Shown piece by piece: positions 35,626 through 44,808 of a DNA stretch of 64,000 bases; the first letter of the stretch is position 1, and every line of letters begins with the position of its first letter. Made by a program: the position numbers and the translations under genes. The stretch is from the NCBI GenBank assembly GCA_020024555.1, contig JAHHTQ010000007.1, positions 1 to 64,000 on the forward strand. The letters run 5' to 3'. Origin of the DNA: Angelakisella sp. (lineage in GTDB: Bacteria; Bacillota; Clostridia; Oscillospirales; Ruminococcaceae). Below the pieces are notes generated by a model. It was not told the DNA's origin. It ran no database searches and was given only the letters and a program-made list of their open reading frames with translations.

Positions 35626-35859
35626 ATGTACACAGCAAATATTCAACTGGCAACAGTAGAACACGTAAAGAAGTTTGTATCTATTGTATCAAATTTTGAT
35701 TTTTTGGTAGATATTAAGCAAGGCAAGTATTGCGTAAACGCCAAAAGTATAATGGGTATTTTTAGCCTTGATTTGACAAAAGAATTGTCTATTTCTGCCG
35801 ATATAGAGGGCGAAACTCTACAAAAATTCAATGACGCAATACAAGAATTTCTTATTTGA
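35626..35859 (+). CDS. HPr-like protein lacking the phosphocarrier histidine
   Basis: This 77-residue protein keeps the second half of the HPr fold, notably NAKSIMGIFSLDL, where Ser41 matches the regulatory Ser46 of HPr. The GLHARPA active-site loop is absent. Thirty-one residues before the serine, where His15 should be, there is Thr10 in LATVEHV. It therefore cannot pass phosphate in the PTS. Bacillus Crh, a CcpA co-repressor, likewise has the serine but not the histidine, so a regulatory role is possible. A genuine HPr lies 3.5 kb away. AAGGAAG precedes ATG 35626; a GTG at 35617 is less likely. Confidence 0.85.
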   Translation: MYTANIQLATVEHVKKFVSIVSNFDFLVDIKQGKYCVNAKSIMGIFSLDLTKELSISADIEGETLQKFNDAIQEFLI

Positions 35860-35896
35860 TAAATTTTTAAAATTATATTGATTTAAACAGTACTTA

Positions 35897-35935
35897 ACAA
35901 AACATATAATTTTTGTATTATATGTTTTGTTTTTT
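35897..35935 (+). terminator. Terminator after the HPr-like gene
   Basis: A perfect 14-bp stem (35897-35910 with 35917-35930, 6-nt loop) is followed by TTTTT. Confidence 0.9.
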
Positions 35936-35970
35936 AAATTACAAATCTTTTTTGTAATGGAGGTTTGGAA

Positions 35971-36636
35971 ATGAAAAAATTAATGAAAAGCATATCAATT
36001 ATATTAGTAATGGGAATAATTCTGTTAATGGGTGGTTGTGACAAAAAAACAGATACAAATACAAGGAAAACTCTGCTTACGCAAGGTTTGGAACTGGTTG
36101 AATTGATAGAAGAAATGGCAAACAGTGATACGTATATAACTATATTTTCGGGAAATCCCAAAATTGCGGAAAAATTAAAAGATGTACAGGACGGAGATTA
36201 TACAAAAACAAAGGCTATATACAGTATTGATTTTAACAGCAATTCTTTTGAAAGTATTATAGGTATTTTATCAGGAATAGCTAATTTTGACAATCTATCC
36301 GATGATTTAAAAAATGTTATTAAATCAAAGTTAAAATCATCTTTCGCAACACAGATAAATTCGCTTTCGGGGGCGGAAGCTTTGGCTGCAAGCGCAATAT
36401 GTATAGCGACAAAGACATTTGTTTGTGAAGAAATGAAAGAAGATACAATATATCTTTACACATACGAAGATGCCTTACCGGTTGTGGTAACTTTTATAAA
36501 AGGTGAAGATGAAACAGTACTTGCAAATGCCACTTTTTTATTTTTAGATAAAGCTTTGTTTGATAATCAAGAAGCTATTGAGAAGTTTTTTAAAGAATTT
36601 TCCCATCAAATTGTTATAAAAGAAGTAGAAAGGTAA
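35971..36636 (+). CDS. Lipoprotein, function unknown
   Basis: This 221-residue protein has a lipoprotein signal: MKKLMK, a hydrophobic core and lipobox LLMGGC with the acylated Cys about residue 25. The mature part is alpha/beta with no motif I recognise. It includes IGILSGIANFDNLSDDLK and an Ala-rich helix SGAEALAASAICIATKTFVC, and ends in a helical FKEFSHQIVIKEVER. ATG 35971 lies seven bases after GGAGG; an upstream TTG is rejected. It is monocistronic between two strong terminators. It might be a secreted binding or sensor protein, but there is no context to assign it. Confidence 0.75.
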   Translation: MKKLMKSISIILVMGIILLMGGCDKKTDTNTRKTLLTQGLELVELIEEMANSDTYITIFSGNPKIAEKLKDVQDGDYTKTKAIYSIDFNSNSFESIIGILSGIANFDNLSDDLKNVIKSKLKSSFATQINSLSGAEALAASAICIATKTFVCEEMKEDTIYLYTYEDALPVVVTFIKGEDETVLANATFLFLDKALFDNQEAIEKFFKEFSHQIVIKEVER

Positions 36637-36727
36637 TAAAAGTAAAAAAGGTAATAAAAAACACGAATGTTAGTATAAATATATAAAAATATACAGTTTG
36701 TTGTCGAATGAGTATATCTGGATAATA

Positions 36728-36768
36728 AAAAAGGGTGGAAACGGTTTTTGTTGTTTCCACTCTTTTTG
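36728..36768. terminator. Bidirectional terminator between lipoprotein gene and rnhA
   Basis: Arms AGGGTGGAAAC and GTTTCCACTCT form a strong stem, flanked by AAAAAA on the left and TTTTT on the right. It serves both convergent genes. Confidence 0.88.
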
Positions 36769-36769
36769 G

Positions 36770-37213
36770 TTATTTTTTCAGTTGCATATAATAATTGACA
36801 GCCAGTCTGTCACAGCGTTCATTATATTTGTGCCCTGCGTGTCCCTTTACCCATACAAATTCTACATTATGAATTTCAAGTAGTTTTAGTAATGTTTCCC
36901 ATAAGTCAGGATTTTGCGCCTTGTCTTTTTTGTTTCGCATCCAGTTGTTAGCTTTCCAACGTTTTGCCCAACCTTGTGTTATTGCGTCTACAACATATTT
37001 TGAGTCGGTGGTTAACACAACGTCGCATGGGCGTTTTAGCGCTTCCAATCCCTTTATGACAGCTGTTATTTCCATACGATTATTTGTTGTGTCTATTTCT
37101 CCGCCACTAAGCTCTTTTTCGTGAGCGCCGCTTACAAGTATTGCGCCCCAACCACCCGGTCCGGGGTTACCGCTACATGCTCCGTCAGTATATATATATA
37201 CTTTATTATTCAT
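36770..37213 (-). CDS. rnhA: Ribonuclease HI
   Basis: This 147-residue enzyme cuts the RNA strand of RNA-DNA hybrids. The full catalytic set of E. coli RNase HI is present at almost the same positions: Asp10, Glu48, Asp70, His125 and Asp135, in YTDGACSGNPGPGGWG, NNRMEIT, TTDSKYV, VKGHAGH and NERCDRLA. The basic handle helix WAKRWKANNWMRNKKDK is also present. AAAGG lies eight bases before the ATG. A CG-rich palindrome (37278-37291) lies upstream, in the region shared with glpK. Confidence 0.97.
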   Translation of the reverse strand: MNNKVYIYTDGACSGNPGPGGWGAILVSGAHEKELSGGEIDTTNNRMEITAVIKGLEALKRPCDVVLTTDSKYVVDAITQGWAKRWKANNWMRNKKDKAQNPDLWETLLKLLEIHNVEFVWVKGHAGHKYNERCDRLAVNYYMQLKK

Positions 37214-37742
37214 CTCTACTGCCTTTCTTTATACTGTTGGCAACACCCCAAAATTAACACCTGTCGTTTAAATAGAGTATTGCGCGCAATAGTTTATAAA
37301 AAAATTATTGATATAATACACTATCAGTTTTTGTATGATATTGCCTATAAAATGTTCTGTTAATATTATATTTGATTTTGTATATATTTTCAAGAATAAG
37401 TATAAATATTTATCTGAATTATAAAAATATTAAATAAAGTAATATTGTTTAAATAGTATTAAAAAAACTAAAATAAAAGTTTGAAATTATATATAATTCA
37501 TAATAACACAAGAATTTAATTATATAATATTGATGAAAATAATATAAAATATTGCAAAATTATATGCAATATGATAGAATATATCATTGTAGAAATATAT
37601 TTTAAACTTTTATAAAACCTGTAATAATATTATTTTTATTAAATATATTTTTAATATTAAGGCTATATTTATTATTAAATTAATTACGGATAGTTTAAAT
37701 AGAGTAATAGTGTATAGCAAAAACCTAAGGAGGACACAAACA
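37214..37742. other. Long AT-rich intergenic region between rnhA and glpK
   Basis: These 529 bp carry no gene or RNA I can recognise. Near the rnhA side is the palindrome TATTGCGCGCAATA (37278-37291), conspicuous in AT-rich DNA. The decamer GTTTAAATAG occurs three times (37266, 37447 and 37693); the first and last copies extend to 14 identical bases, GTTTAAATAGAGTA. The rest is A/T-rich with several weak promoter-like boxes. The region probably holds the divergent rnhA and glpK promoters and control sites. Confidence 0.5.
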
Positions 37743-39239
37743 ATGGCAAAGTATGTAATGGCGCTGGATTCGGGAACAACAAGTAACAGATGTATTTTAT
37801 TTGATAAAAAGGGACGGGTATGTTCTGTCGCTCAAAAAGAATTCAGGCAATATTTCCCACAGCCGGGTTGGGTGGAACACGACGCCGACCAGATATGGGG
37901 AACACAACTGGAAGTTGCGCAAGATGCTATGAAAAATATAGGAGCTTCTGCCGCTGATATTGCCGCTATCGGTATTACAAACCAACGTGAAACAACAATA
38001 GTATGGGATAAGATAACAGGCGAACCTGTACATCGCGCAATAGTATGGCAATGCAGAAGAACATCTGAATATTGCGATACGTTAAAAGCGAAGGGACTTA
38101 CAGAAAAATTCAGGGAGAAAACAGGACTGGTTATTGATGCCTATTTTTCGGGAACAAAGCTTAAATGGATACTCGATAATGTAGAGGGAGCAAGAGAAAA
38201 GGCTGAAAGAGGAGAGCTTTTATTTGGTACGGTGGAGACGTGGTTGATATGGAAACTGACAAAGGGCGCCGTACACGTAACAGATTATTCAAACGCGTCT
38301 AGAACAATGCTATTTAATATAAATACACTGGACTGGGACGATGAAATATTGGAGGAACTTGATATTCCAAAAAGTATGTTGCCAACACCAAAACCGTCAA
38401 GTTGCGTTTATGGTTATGCTGATGCGTCATTCTTTGGAGCGCCTATATCAATAAGCGGCGCGGCAGGTGACCAACACGCCGCTCTCTTTGGTCAAACTTG
38501 TTTTAATGAGGGTGAAGTAAAAAATACATACGGCACAGGCTGTTTTATGCTTATGAATATCGGTGAAAAGCCTATATTTTCAAAAAACGGATTGATAACA
38601 ACCATAGCGTGGGGACTTGACGGAAAAGTAAACTACGCTTTGGAAGGTTCGGTATTTGTTGCGGGCGCGGCTATTCAGTGGCTACGTGATGAACTGAAAA
38701 TTATTGATTCGTCAGCAGATTCTGAGTATATGGCGCAAAAAGTAAAAAATACAAACGGTTGCTATGTTGTGCCGGCATTCACAGGACTTGGCGCGCCGCA
38801 TTGGGATCAATATGCAAGGGGCGCAATAGTTGGTTTAACACGTGGCTGTAACAAGTATCACATAATAAGGGCAACACTTGATTCACTGTGTTATCAGGCT
38901 TATGATGTGCTAAAAGCTATGCAGGCGGATACGGGGATAAAATTAAAATCCCTTAAAGTAGACGGTGGGGCAAGCGCAAATAATTATTTAATGCAAACGC
39001 AGGCAAATTTAATAAACGCGCCAGTACATCGTCCACGTTGCGTAGAGACTACCGCAATGGGAGCGGCATATCTTGCGGGACTTGCTGTCGGTTATTGGTC
39101 AAACAAAGAAGATGTTATTAAAAATTGGGCAATGGACAGAATATTTACACCCGATATAGAGGAAGAAAAACGTGAAGAAATGATAAAGGGCTGGAACAAG
39201 GCTGTTCGTTGTTCTTATGACTGGGCAAAAGAAGATTGA
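37743..39239 (+). CDS. glpK: Glycerol kinase
   Basis: This 498-residue FGGY kinase makes glycerol 3-phosphate from glycerol and ATP. Motifs include ALDSGTTSNRCILFD, QPGWVEHDADQIW, ITNQRETTIVWD, WQCRRTSEYCD and SGAAGDQHAALFGQ. GLGAPHWDQYARGAIVGLTRG and VDGGASANNYLMQ complete the family signature. In several low-GC Gram-positives HPr activates the enzyme by phosphorylating a His in YHFFG; here the segment is ASFFG, so that control appears lost. AAGGAGG lies upstream of ATG 37743. No glpF or glpD is adjacent. Confidence 0.97.
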   Translation: MAKYVMALDSGTTSNRCILFDKKGRVCSVAQKEFRQYFPQPGWVEHDADQIWGTQLEVAQDAMKNIGASAADIAAIGITNQRETTIVWDKITGEPVHRAIVWQCRRTSEYCDTLKAKGLTEKFREKTGLVIDAYFSGTKLKWILDNVEGAREKAERGELLFGTVETWLIWKLTKGAVHVTDYSNASRTMLFNINTLDWDDEILEELDIPKSMLPTPKPSSCVYGYADASFFGAPISISGAAGDQHAALFGQTCFNEGEVKNTYGTGCFMLMNIGEKPIFSKNGLITTIAWGLDGKVNYALEGSVFVAGAAIQWLRDELKIIDSSADSEYMAQKVKNTNGCYVVPAFTGLGAPHWDQYARGAIVGLTRGCNKYHIIRATLDSLCYQAYDVLKAMQADTGIKLKSLKVDGGASANNYLMQTQANLINAPVHRPRCVETTAMGAAYLAGLAVGYWSNKEDVIKNWAMDRIFTPDIEEEKREEMIKGWNKAVRCSYDWAKED

Positions 39240-39303
39240 TAAATATATTATTAAACTAACAAAGTTATACGCAATATATTATTTTAATATACTTATTCAA
39301 CAT

Positions 39304-39341
39304 AAAAAGGTAGCGGATTTTTGCAGTCTGCTACCTTTTTA
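39304..39341. terminator. Bidirectional terminator between glpK and ptsH
   Basis: Stem AAAAAGGTAGC/GCTACCTTTTT has internal GGA/TCT pairing. It is symmetric enough to end both convergent transcripts. Confidence 0.88.
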
Positions 39342-39358
39342 TTATGTATTATTAATAT

Positions 39359-39628
39359 TTATAGATTAAAATCATTATCAATCATTTTAACAAGTGTTTC
39401 AACTGCGTCCACTTCGTCTTCGCCGTTTGCTGTAAGGGTAACTGTTTCGCCTTGATTTAGTCCAAGAGACAAAAGCATTACAATACTTTTTGCATTAGCC
39501 TCAGCGCCGTCGCTCTCTTTCTTTATAACTATTTTAGATTTAAATTTACTTGCGCAAGTAATAAAATCTGATGCAGGACGGGCATGTAGACCTGTTGGAC
39601 TATTGATAACTGTTGTTTTGCTGTACAT
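39359..39628 (-). CDS. ptsH: Phosphocarrier protein HPr
   Basis: This 89-residue protein is the PTS phosphocarrier. His15 in SPTGLHARPAS accepts phosphate from enzyme I. NAKSIVMLLSLGL contains the regulatory serine (Ser48 here, Ser46 in Bacillus) used by HPr kinase for catabolite control. Two or so residues are inserted between the two sites (KESDGAEANA). It is transcribed alone, as often in Clostridia, from TTGTTA-17-TACAAT at 39755-39783. AGGAGG precedes the ATG. It lies tail to tail with glpK. Confidence 0.96.
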   Translation of the reverse strand: MYSKTTVINSPTGLHARPASDFITCASKFKSKIVIKKESDGAEANAKSIVMLLSLGLNQGETVTLTANGEDEVDAVETLVKMIDNDFNL

Positions 39629-40223
39629 AATTATAAACCTCCTAAAAATATAAAAGTGTTTTCCTTTGCGATTGTATATAAAATTTAATTATCGCCGTAA
39701 ATAATGATAAAATTTGCAATAAAATATATTTTTAAAAATACTCTTATTATTGTTATTGTACAATTTTTATTTAGTTTTAACAATCCCTAAAAAAATTAAT
39801 TTACAAAAAATTTAGTTTATAAAAATTACTTTTAATCAGATTAATATTTGTAAAAATATGTTTATGGGAGTAGTATTTTTTATGTCAATAAATATAAATT
39901 TATCTTATATAATGAAATTAATACACTTATAAAATATATTATCACAATATTATTTTTTTGGCAATACTTACACAAATTTTATTTGTAATTTAATAATTAT
40001 AGTATAAATATACAGATTGACTTGTGGGAATAACTTTTAAAATATAGTATAAAATACAAAATAAGTTTTTGTTATCATACTTATTGACAATTTATATAAT
40101 ACATAATGATATTTGCCTTTATTAATCTAATTTTTAAATTGTAAAAAAATAAGTTGATTTTATCGCTTTGTTGTATTAAAATAAGTTTAAAAATTTTTAC
40201 AAAAGAAAGTTGAGGATAGTGTG
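39629..40223. other. Long AT-rich divergent intergenic region (HPr / ABC exporter)
   Basis: In these 595 bp I see only promoters. For HPr, TTGTTA (39778-39783) and TACAAT (39755-39760) are 17 bp apart on the minus strand. For the ABC operon a candidate is TTGACA (40084-40089) with TGATAT 17 bp on. A 16-codon frame at about 39881 has a GGGAG upstream but no other support. No conserved RNA or repeat family member is visible. Confidence 0.5.
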
Positions 40224-41981
40224 ATGAAACAATTAAGGTTTGTAAATGAATTTATGTATGGAAAACGCAAATTATTTTCACTTGCAATGGTTCTTACGGT
40301 AGTATCAACTATGCTATACTTTATATATCCTTTTTTGACAAGAGTACTTGTCGATGATATACTTGTCGGAAAAGCAAATGCAGAAGGTGAAATTGTACAC
40401 AATTTTTCTTTGCTTGTGCCTATACTTATTGCAATAATAGTATCGCAGGTTATTAAAAATGCTGTAAAGTATGGCGTAATAGTTGCAAGTGAAGATGTGT
40501 CGCAAACTGTTTTGCAGAGAATGAGAACGGCAATATACGCGCATTTGAGTGAACTTGATGTTTCGTTTTACAATGAATACCGTACAGGTGACCTTATGAC
40601 ACGTCTTACGGCAGATATGGACAGAATAAGGCATACCATAGCGTGGATAGCGTATAATGTCTTGGAAAGCGTTTGTCTGTTTTTATTCACTGTTATTTAT
40701 TATTTTACATTAGAACCAAAACTTGCGCTTATTATGTTGTTAATAACACCTATAATATTTTTGCCCGCATTTTTTTATGCCAAAACAGCGCATAAATTAT
40801 TTGGAAAAGTGCGTGAAAAACTATCAAAGATGAATACAATAGCGCAGGAAAATATATCGGGTAACAAGACAATAAAAGCTTTCGCGCAAGAAGTATATGA
40901 GTGCGAAAAATTTGCGAAAGCATCGGGTGAGTTTAGAGATGCGAATATTGACGCAAGCTTATATTGGTTAAAGTTTTGGCCGATTATTGACGTATTCAGT
41001 CAAAGTTTGAGTACAATAGCCATTTTGGTAGGCGGTATTTTTATTATAGGTGACAAAATGAGCTTTGGCGCATTGACAGCGATATCATTGCTTACTTGGG
41101 GTATATCGTCTCCTATTGCAAATATGGGTATGTATATAAACGATATGCAGCATTTCTTTGTTTCTGTTGATAAAATAATGGAAGTATACTATGCTCCGGT
41201 AAAAATAACAAATGTTAAAAAGCCGTATAAACCTACATCAAGACCAAAAGGCGATATTGTTTTTGAAAATGTCAGCTATAAGTATAATTGCGACAAAAAG
41301 TCAAAATACAGTGTCGAAAATATAAATTTATCAATAAAATCAGGTGAAACAGTCGCAATTATGGGCGCGACAGGCAGTGGAAAGACAACTGTTTTGAATA
41401 TGATACCACGACTACTCGACGCGCAAGAGGGTAGGATACTTGTTGACGGCGTTGATGTTAAAAAATGGGATATGCAGGAACTGCGTAAATGTATAGGCTA
41501 CGCAACGCAAGATGTAATACTGTATTCAAACAGCGTAGACGCAAACATTGCTTATGGTAACCCTGATTTGGACGAGGAGACCGTAAAAACCTGCGCAACT
41601 CTTGCGGCAGGACAATTTATAGAAAAATTGTCGGACGGATACGAAACCATAATAGGAGAACGGGGAACAGGACTTTCCGGCGGACAAAAACAGAGAATAG
41701 CCCTTGCGCGCGCTATTGCCGTAAAACCCGCAATATTAATTCTTGATGACACTACTTCCGCTGTGGATAACGAAACAGAAGAATATATACAAAACAGTCT
41801 TAATAATCTACCGTTTGAGTGCACCAAAGTTATAGTTGCCCAAAGAATTTCATCGGTACAAAATGCCGATAAGATAGTAATAATGGAAAACGGTAAAATA
41901 TTGGAGATGGGTAAGCACAAAGAACTTATAGAAAACAAAGCTTACTATTATGAAATATGTAAACTGCAAGGTTATGTTTAA
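40224..41981 (+). CDS. ABC exporter half-transporter with degenerate catalytic site
   Basis: This protein of about 585 residues has six membrane helices (1-310) and a C-terminal ATPase domain. Walker A is GATGSGKTT, the signature is LSGGQKQR, and Walker B is ILILDDTTSAVD. The catalytic glutamate that normally follows Walker B is Asp here, the hallmark of the degenerate half of heterodimeric exporters such as TM287/288, BmrC/BmrD and LmrCD. Its partner gene begins 30 bp downstream. They probably export drugs or lipophilic compounds; the true substrate is unknown. The ATG at 40224 is eight bases from GAGG, better than the GTG at 40221. Confidence 0.92.
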   Translation: MKQLRFVNEFMYGKRKLFSLAMVLTVVSTMLYFIYPFLTRVLVDDILVGKANAEGEIVHNFSLLVPILIAIIVSQVIKNAVKYGVIVASEDVSQTVLQRMRTAIYAHLSELDVSFYNEYRTGDLMTRLTADMDRIRHTIAWIAYNVLESVCLFLFTVIYYFTLEPKLALIMLLITPIIFLPAFFYAKTAHKLFGKVREKLSKMNTIAQENISGNKTIKAFAQEVYECEKFAKASGEFRDANIDASLYWLKFWPIIDVFSQSLSTIAILVGGIFIIGDKMSFGALTAISLLTWGISSPIANMGMYINDMQHFFVSVDKIMEVYYAPVKITNVKKPYKPTSRPKGDIVFENVSYKYNCDKKSKYSVENINLSIKSGETVAIMGATGSGKTTVLNMIPRLLDAQEGRILVDGVDVKKWDMQELRKCIGYATQDVILYSNSVDANIAYGNPDLDEETVKTCATLAAGQFIEKLSDGYETIIGERGTGLSGGQKQRIALARAIAVKPAILILDDTTSAVDNETEEYIQNSLNNLPFECTKVIVAQRISSVQNADKIVIMENGKILEMGKHKELIENKAYYYEICKLQGYV

Positions 41982-42011
41982 AAATAATATTTACAGTAAG
42001 GAGGAAATACC

Positions 42012-43781
42012 GTGGCAAAAAGAAATAAATTTGATGTTGACGAAACACTGGGCGCATCATTTAATATGAATATGTTAAAACGCTCTTTTAAGTATATATG
42101 GCGTGAAAAGAAAAAATTTTTGTTGGCGCTTCTTTTTCAGATGACAGCGATAGTTATATGGCTTGCAGGACCGCTACTTACAAGTAGGGCGATAGATGAA
42201 AATATTCCTCAAAAAGATATAAAAATGTTGGTAATAAATTGTATTTTAATCACTGTGACAATTATTATACATTCGTTACTTGTTGCGCAGGCGAATAAAC
42301 AAATCAATATAGTAGGTCAACGTATAATATATGATATACGAAAAGATTTATTTGAACATTTGCAAGAACTTTCATTTACATATTATGATACCCGTCCGCA
42401 CGGTAAAATTCTTGTAAGGGTTATTAACTATGTAAACTCGGTTGCGAATATTTTGTCTAACGGTCTATTGACTGTTTTGCTTCAAATATTTAACTTGGGC
42501 TTTATAGCAATGTATATGTTTATCTTGGACGTAAAGCTGTCATTTATTGTTATAAGCGGTTTGCCGTTTGTAATTATCTGGATAATGATAATAAAGCCTA
42601 TTCAAAGAAAGGCATATCAAAAATACAGTAATAAGAGCAGTAATGTCAATGCTTATCTTAATGAAAGTATTACCTGTATGAAAATTACCCAGTTATTTAC
42701 ACGGGAAAAATATAATGAGGATATTTTTGACAATTTGATACAGGAGTCAAAAGAGGCTTGGTTTAAGTCTGTATTCACGGCAAGTACGGTTCACCCTGTT
42801 ATTGACAGCATAAGTAAAGTAGTAATAGCCATACTTCTCTATTATGGTATTTTTATGGCAAATCCTATTGTATCACTCGGTACGTTAATGGCAATGATGC
42901 AGTATTCCAATCGTTTTTGGAACCCTATTGTGCAAATAGCGAATCTATACAATAACTTTATCAACAATATGGCTTATTTGGAGAGAATTTTTGAGACAAT
43001 AGATGAGCCTGTTGAGGTAAGCGATGTTGAAGATGCAAAAGAAATGCCAACTATCAAAGGTGACGTAGAGTTTAAAAATGTAACGTTTGAGTATGAAGAA
43101 GGTCAACCTGTCCTTAAAAATGTCAGCTTTACGGTAAAAGCGGGCGAAAGCGTGGCTCTTGTAGGCCCGACAGGTAGCGGAAAAAGTACGATTATCAACC
43201 TTATCAGCAGATTTTATAATGTTACAGACGGACAGGTGCTTATTGACGGACAGGATATTTCAAAAGTAAGACTTAAATCTTTGAGAAAACAAATGGGTAT
43301 TATGATGCAGGAGAGTTTTGTTTTTTCGGATACAATAGAGGCCAATATAAGATATGGTTGTCTTTCGGCTGATGATGAAAAAGTGCGTAAGAGCGCTGAG
43401 CTTGTTTGCGCAAATGAATTTATAGAAAAACTACCAGATGACTATGACACAATGCTTCCTGAACGTGGTTCGGCGCTGTCACAGGGAGAAAAACAACTGC
43501 TTTCCTTTGCAAGAACAGTGGCTTCTTCGCCAAAGATACTTATTCTTGATGAGGCGACAAGTTCGATTGATACAAAGACAGAAAAGGCGCTGCAAACAGG
43601 TATTAACGAAATGATGAAGGGTTGCACATCATTTGTTGTTGCGCACCGCCTTTCAACAATACGCGCGTGTGACAAGATAATGTATATCAAAGACGGCGTA
43701 ATTGCCGAATGTGGCAAACACGATGAACTGATGGCTAAAAAAGGACTATACTATAATCTTTCGAAAAATTTAAAAGCATAA
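42012..43781 (+). CDS. ABC exporter half-transporter, canonical partner
   Basis: This 589-residue fused membrane/ATPase protein has Walker A GPTGSGKST and Walker B ILILDEATSSID with the intact catalytic Glu. Its signature LSQGEKQLLSFAR has Gln for the usual second Gly. Helix boundaries match the preceding half-transporter. With one degenerate and one active site, the pair should work as a heterodimer. The start is GTG at 42012 after AAGGAGG. It is the last gene of the operon. No regulator of the MarR or TetR type sits next to it. Confidence 0.93.
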   Translation: MAKRNKFDVDETLGASFNMNMLKRSFKYIWREKKKFLLALLFQMTAIVIWLAGPLLTSRAIDENIPQKDIKMLVINCILITVTIIIHSLLVAQANKQINIVGQRIIYDIRKDLFEHLQELSFTYYDTRPHGKILVRVINYVNSVANILSNGLLTVLLQIFNLGFIAMYMFILDVKLSFIVISGLPFVIIWIMIIKPIQRKAYQKYSNKSSNVNAYLNESITCMKITQLFTREKYNEDIFDNLIQESKEAWFKSVFTASTVHPVIDSISKVVIAILLYYGIFMANPIVSLGTLMAMMQYSNRFWNPIVQIANLYNNFINNMAYLERIFETIDEPVEVSDVEDAKEMPTIKGDVEFKNVTFEYEEGQPVLKNVSFTVKAGESVALVGPTGSGKSTIINLISRFYNVTDGQVLIDGQDISKVRLKSLRKQMGIMMQESFVFSDTIEANIRYGCLSADDEKVRKSAELVCANEFIEKLPDDYDTMLPERGSALSQGEKQLLSFARTVASSPKILILDEATSSIDTKTEKALQTGINEMMKGCTSFVVAHRLSTIRACDKIMYIKDGVIAECGKHDELMAKKGLYYNLSKNLKA

Positions 43782-43788
43782 AAAAATA

Positions 43789-43840
43789 AAACCGGGTAAA
43801 TGAGTGATAATTAATCAAACATTTACCCCGTTTTTTTATT
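43789..43840. terminator. Bidirectional terminator between ABC operon and degV gene
   Basis: Stem CGGGTAAATG/CATTTACCCCG is extended by AAA/TTT, with A residues on the left and seven T residues on the right. Confidence 0.82.
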
Positions 43841-43852
43841 TTTATAAATATT

Positions 43853-44704
43853 TTATTTGTGTAGATAAATTATTCCAAGTGTTCCCGGACCGCAGTGCGT
43901 AAATATTGTAGAACCTGCTTTTGTTACGTAAACTTCCTCAAACGGTTGATATTTGCGGACTTCATCAATTATTGTTTCCACATATTTATCATCTTTCATA
44001 GTATGTGTGATGATTATGCGTTTTGTGTCTATGTCGTTTCTGTCTCCCAAACGGTCTTTGATATAGTTAGGCAAAATCTTTTCAATATTTCCACGATATT
44101 TTTTTCCTACTCCCATAGCGCCGTTTTTTACTTCTATACATGGTTTTAGGTTCAGTAGGTTTGCGCCAAGTGCCGCAACACCGCTACATCTGCCGCCTTT
44201 GTGCAAATATGTCAGCGTATCTATGCAAAAGCTGATATCCATTTTTTCTGTCAAATCTGTACAGATACGATGAATTTCTTTTGCTGATTTGCCCTCTCTT
44301 GCAAGGTCGGAGGCGATTGTCGCAAGGATACCGACACCCGAAGAAAGAGACTTACTGTTTACTACCCATACGTTTCCAACTTGCTCTGCCGCTATGCACG
44401 CATTGCGATATGTGCTGGAAAAACCCTCGCCAATATCAATATGGACAACATCATAACCTTCATTATGAAGTTTTGTAAATAGTTCAGAAAAATCAAACGG
44501 GGTTGCCGCCGATGTTTTCGGCAATGCTCTTTTCTCATTAAAATATTGTTCTAGTTGGCTGTTATCAACGTCTACGCCGTCTTTATAAGAATTTTCACCC
44601 AAAGCTACATATAGCGGAACAATACCTTTAATATCAAATTTTTCAACTAATTCATGGGATAAATCGAATGTACTGTCAACAGTAATTGCAACTTTATTAC
44701 TCAT
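43853..44704 (-). CDS. DegV-family fatty-acid-binding protein
   Basis: This 283-residue, two-domain DegV protein begins ITVDSTFDLSHELVEKFDIKGIVPLYV. It contains the lipid-carboxylate-binding loop KTSAATPFDF and an IDIGEGFSSTYRNA segment, and ends with the typical HCGPGTLGIIYL. DegV/FakB proteins hold a fatty acid for phosphorylation by FakA, feeding phospholipid synthesis. Which fatty acid is bound is unknown, and no fakA is in this window. GGAG lies seven bases before the ATG. It stands alone. Confidence 0.93.
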   Translation of the reverse strand: MSNKVAITVDSTFDLSHELVEKFDIKGIVPLYVALGENSYKDGVDVDNSQLEQYFNEKRALPKTSAATPFDFSELFTKLHNEGYDVVHIDIGEGFSSTYRNACIAAEQVGNVWVVNSKSLSSGVGILATIASDLAREGKSAKEIHRICTDLTEKMDISFCIDTLTYLHKGGRCSGVAALGANLLNLKPCIEVKNGAMGVGKKYRGNIEKILPNYIKDRLGDRNDIDTKRIIITHTMKDDKYVETIIDEVRKYQPFEEVYVTKAGSTIFTHCGPGTLGIIYLHK

Positions 44705-44808
44705 AAAACAACTCCATTTCTAAAAATTTAAACAACATAAGTTTATCTGAAATTTATGAAAAAATTAACTATAATATGTGAATAAATATATAATATAGGT
44801 AACTTTTA

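Noticed and set aside
39881..39931. A 16-codon small frame with GGGAG upstream in the HPr-ABC intergenic region
   Set aside because: It is very short, in extremely AT-rich DNA, with no promoter clearly assigned and no conservation evidence.
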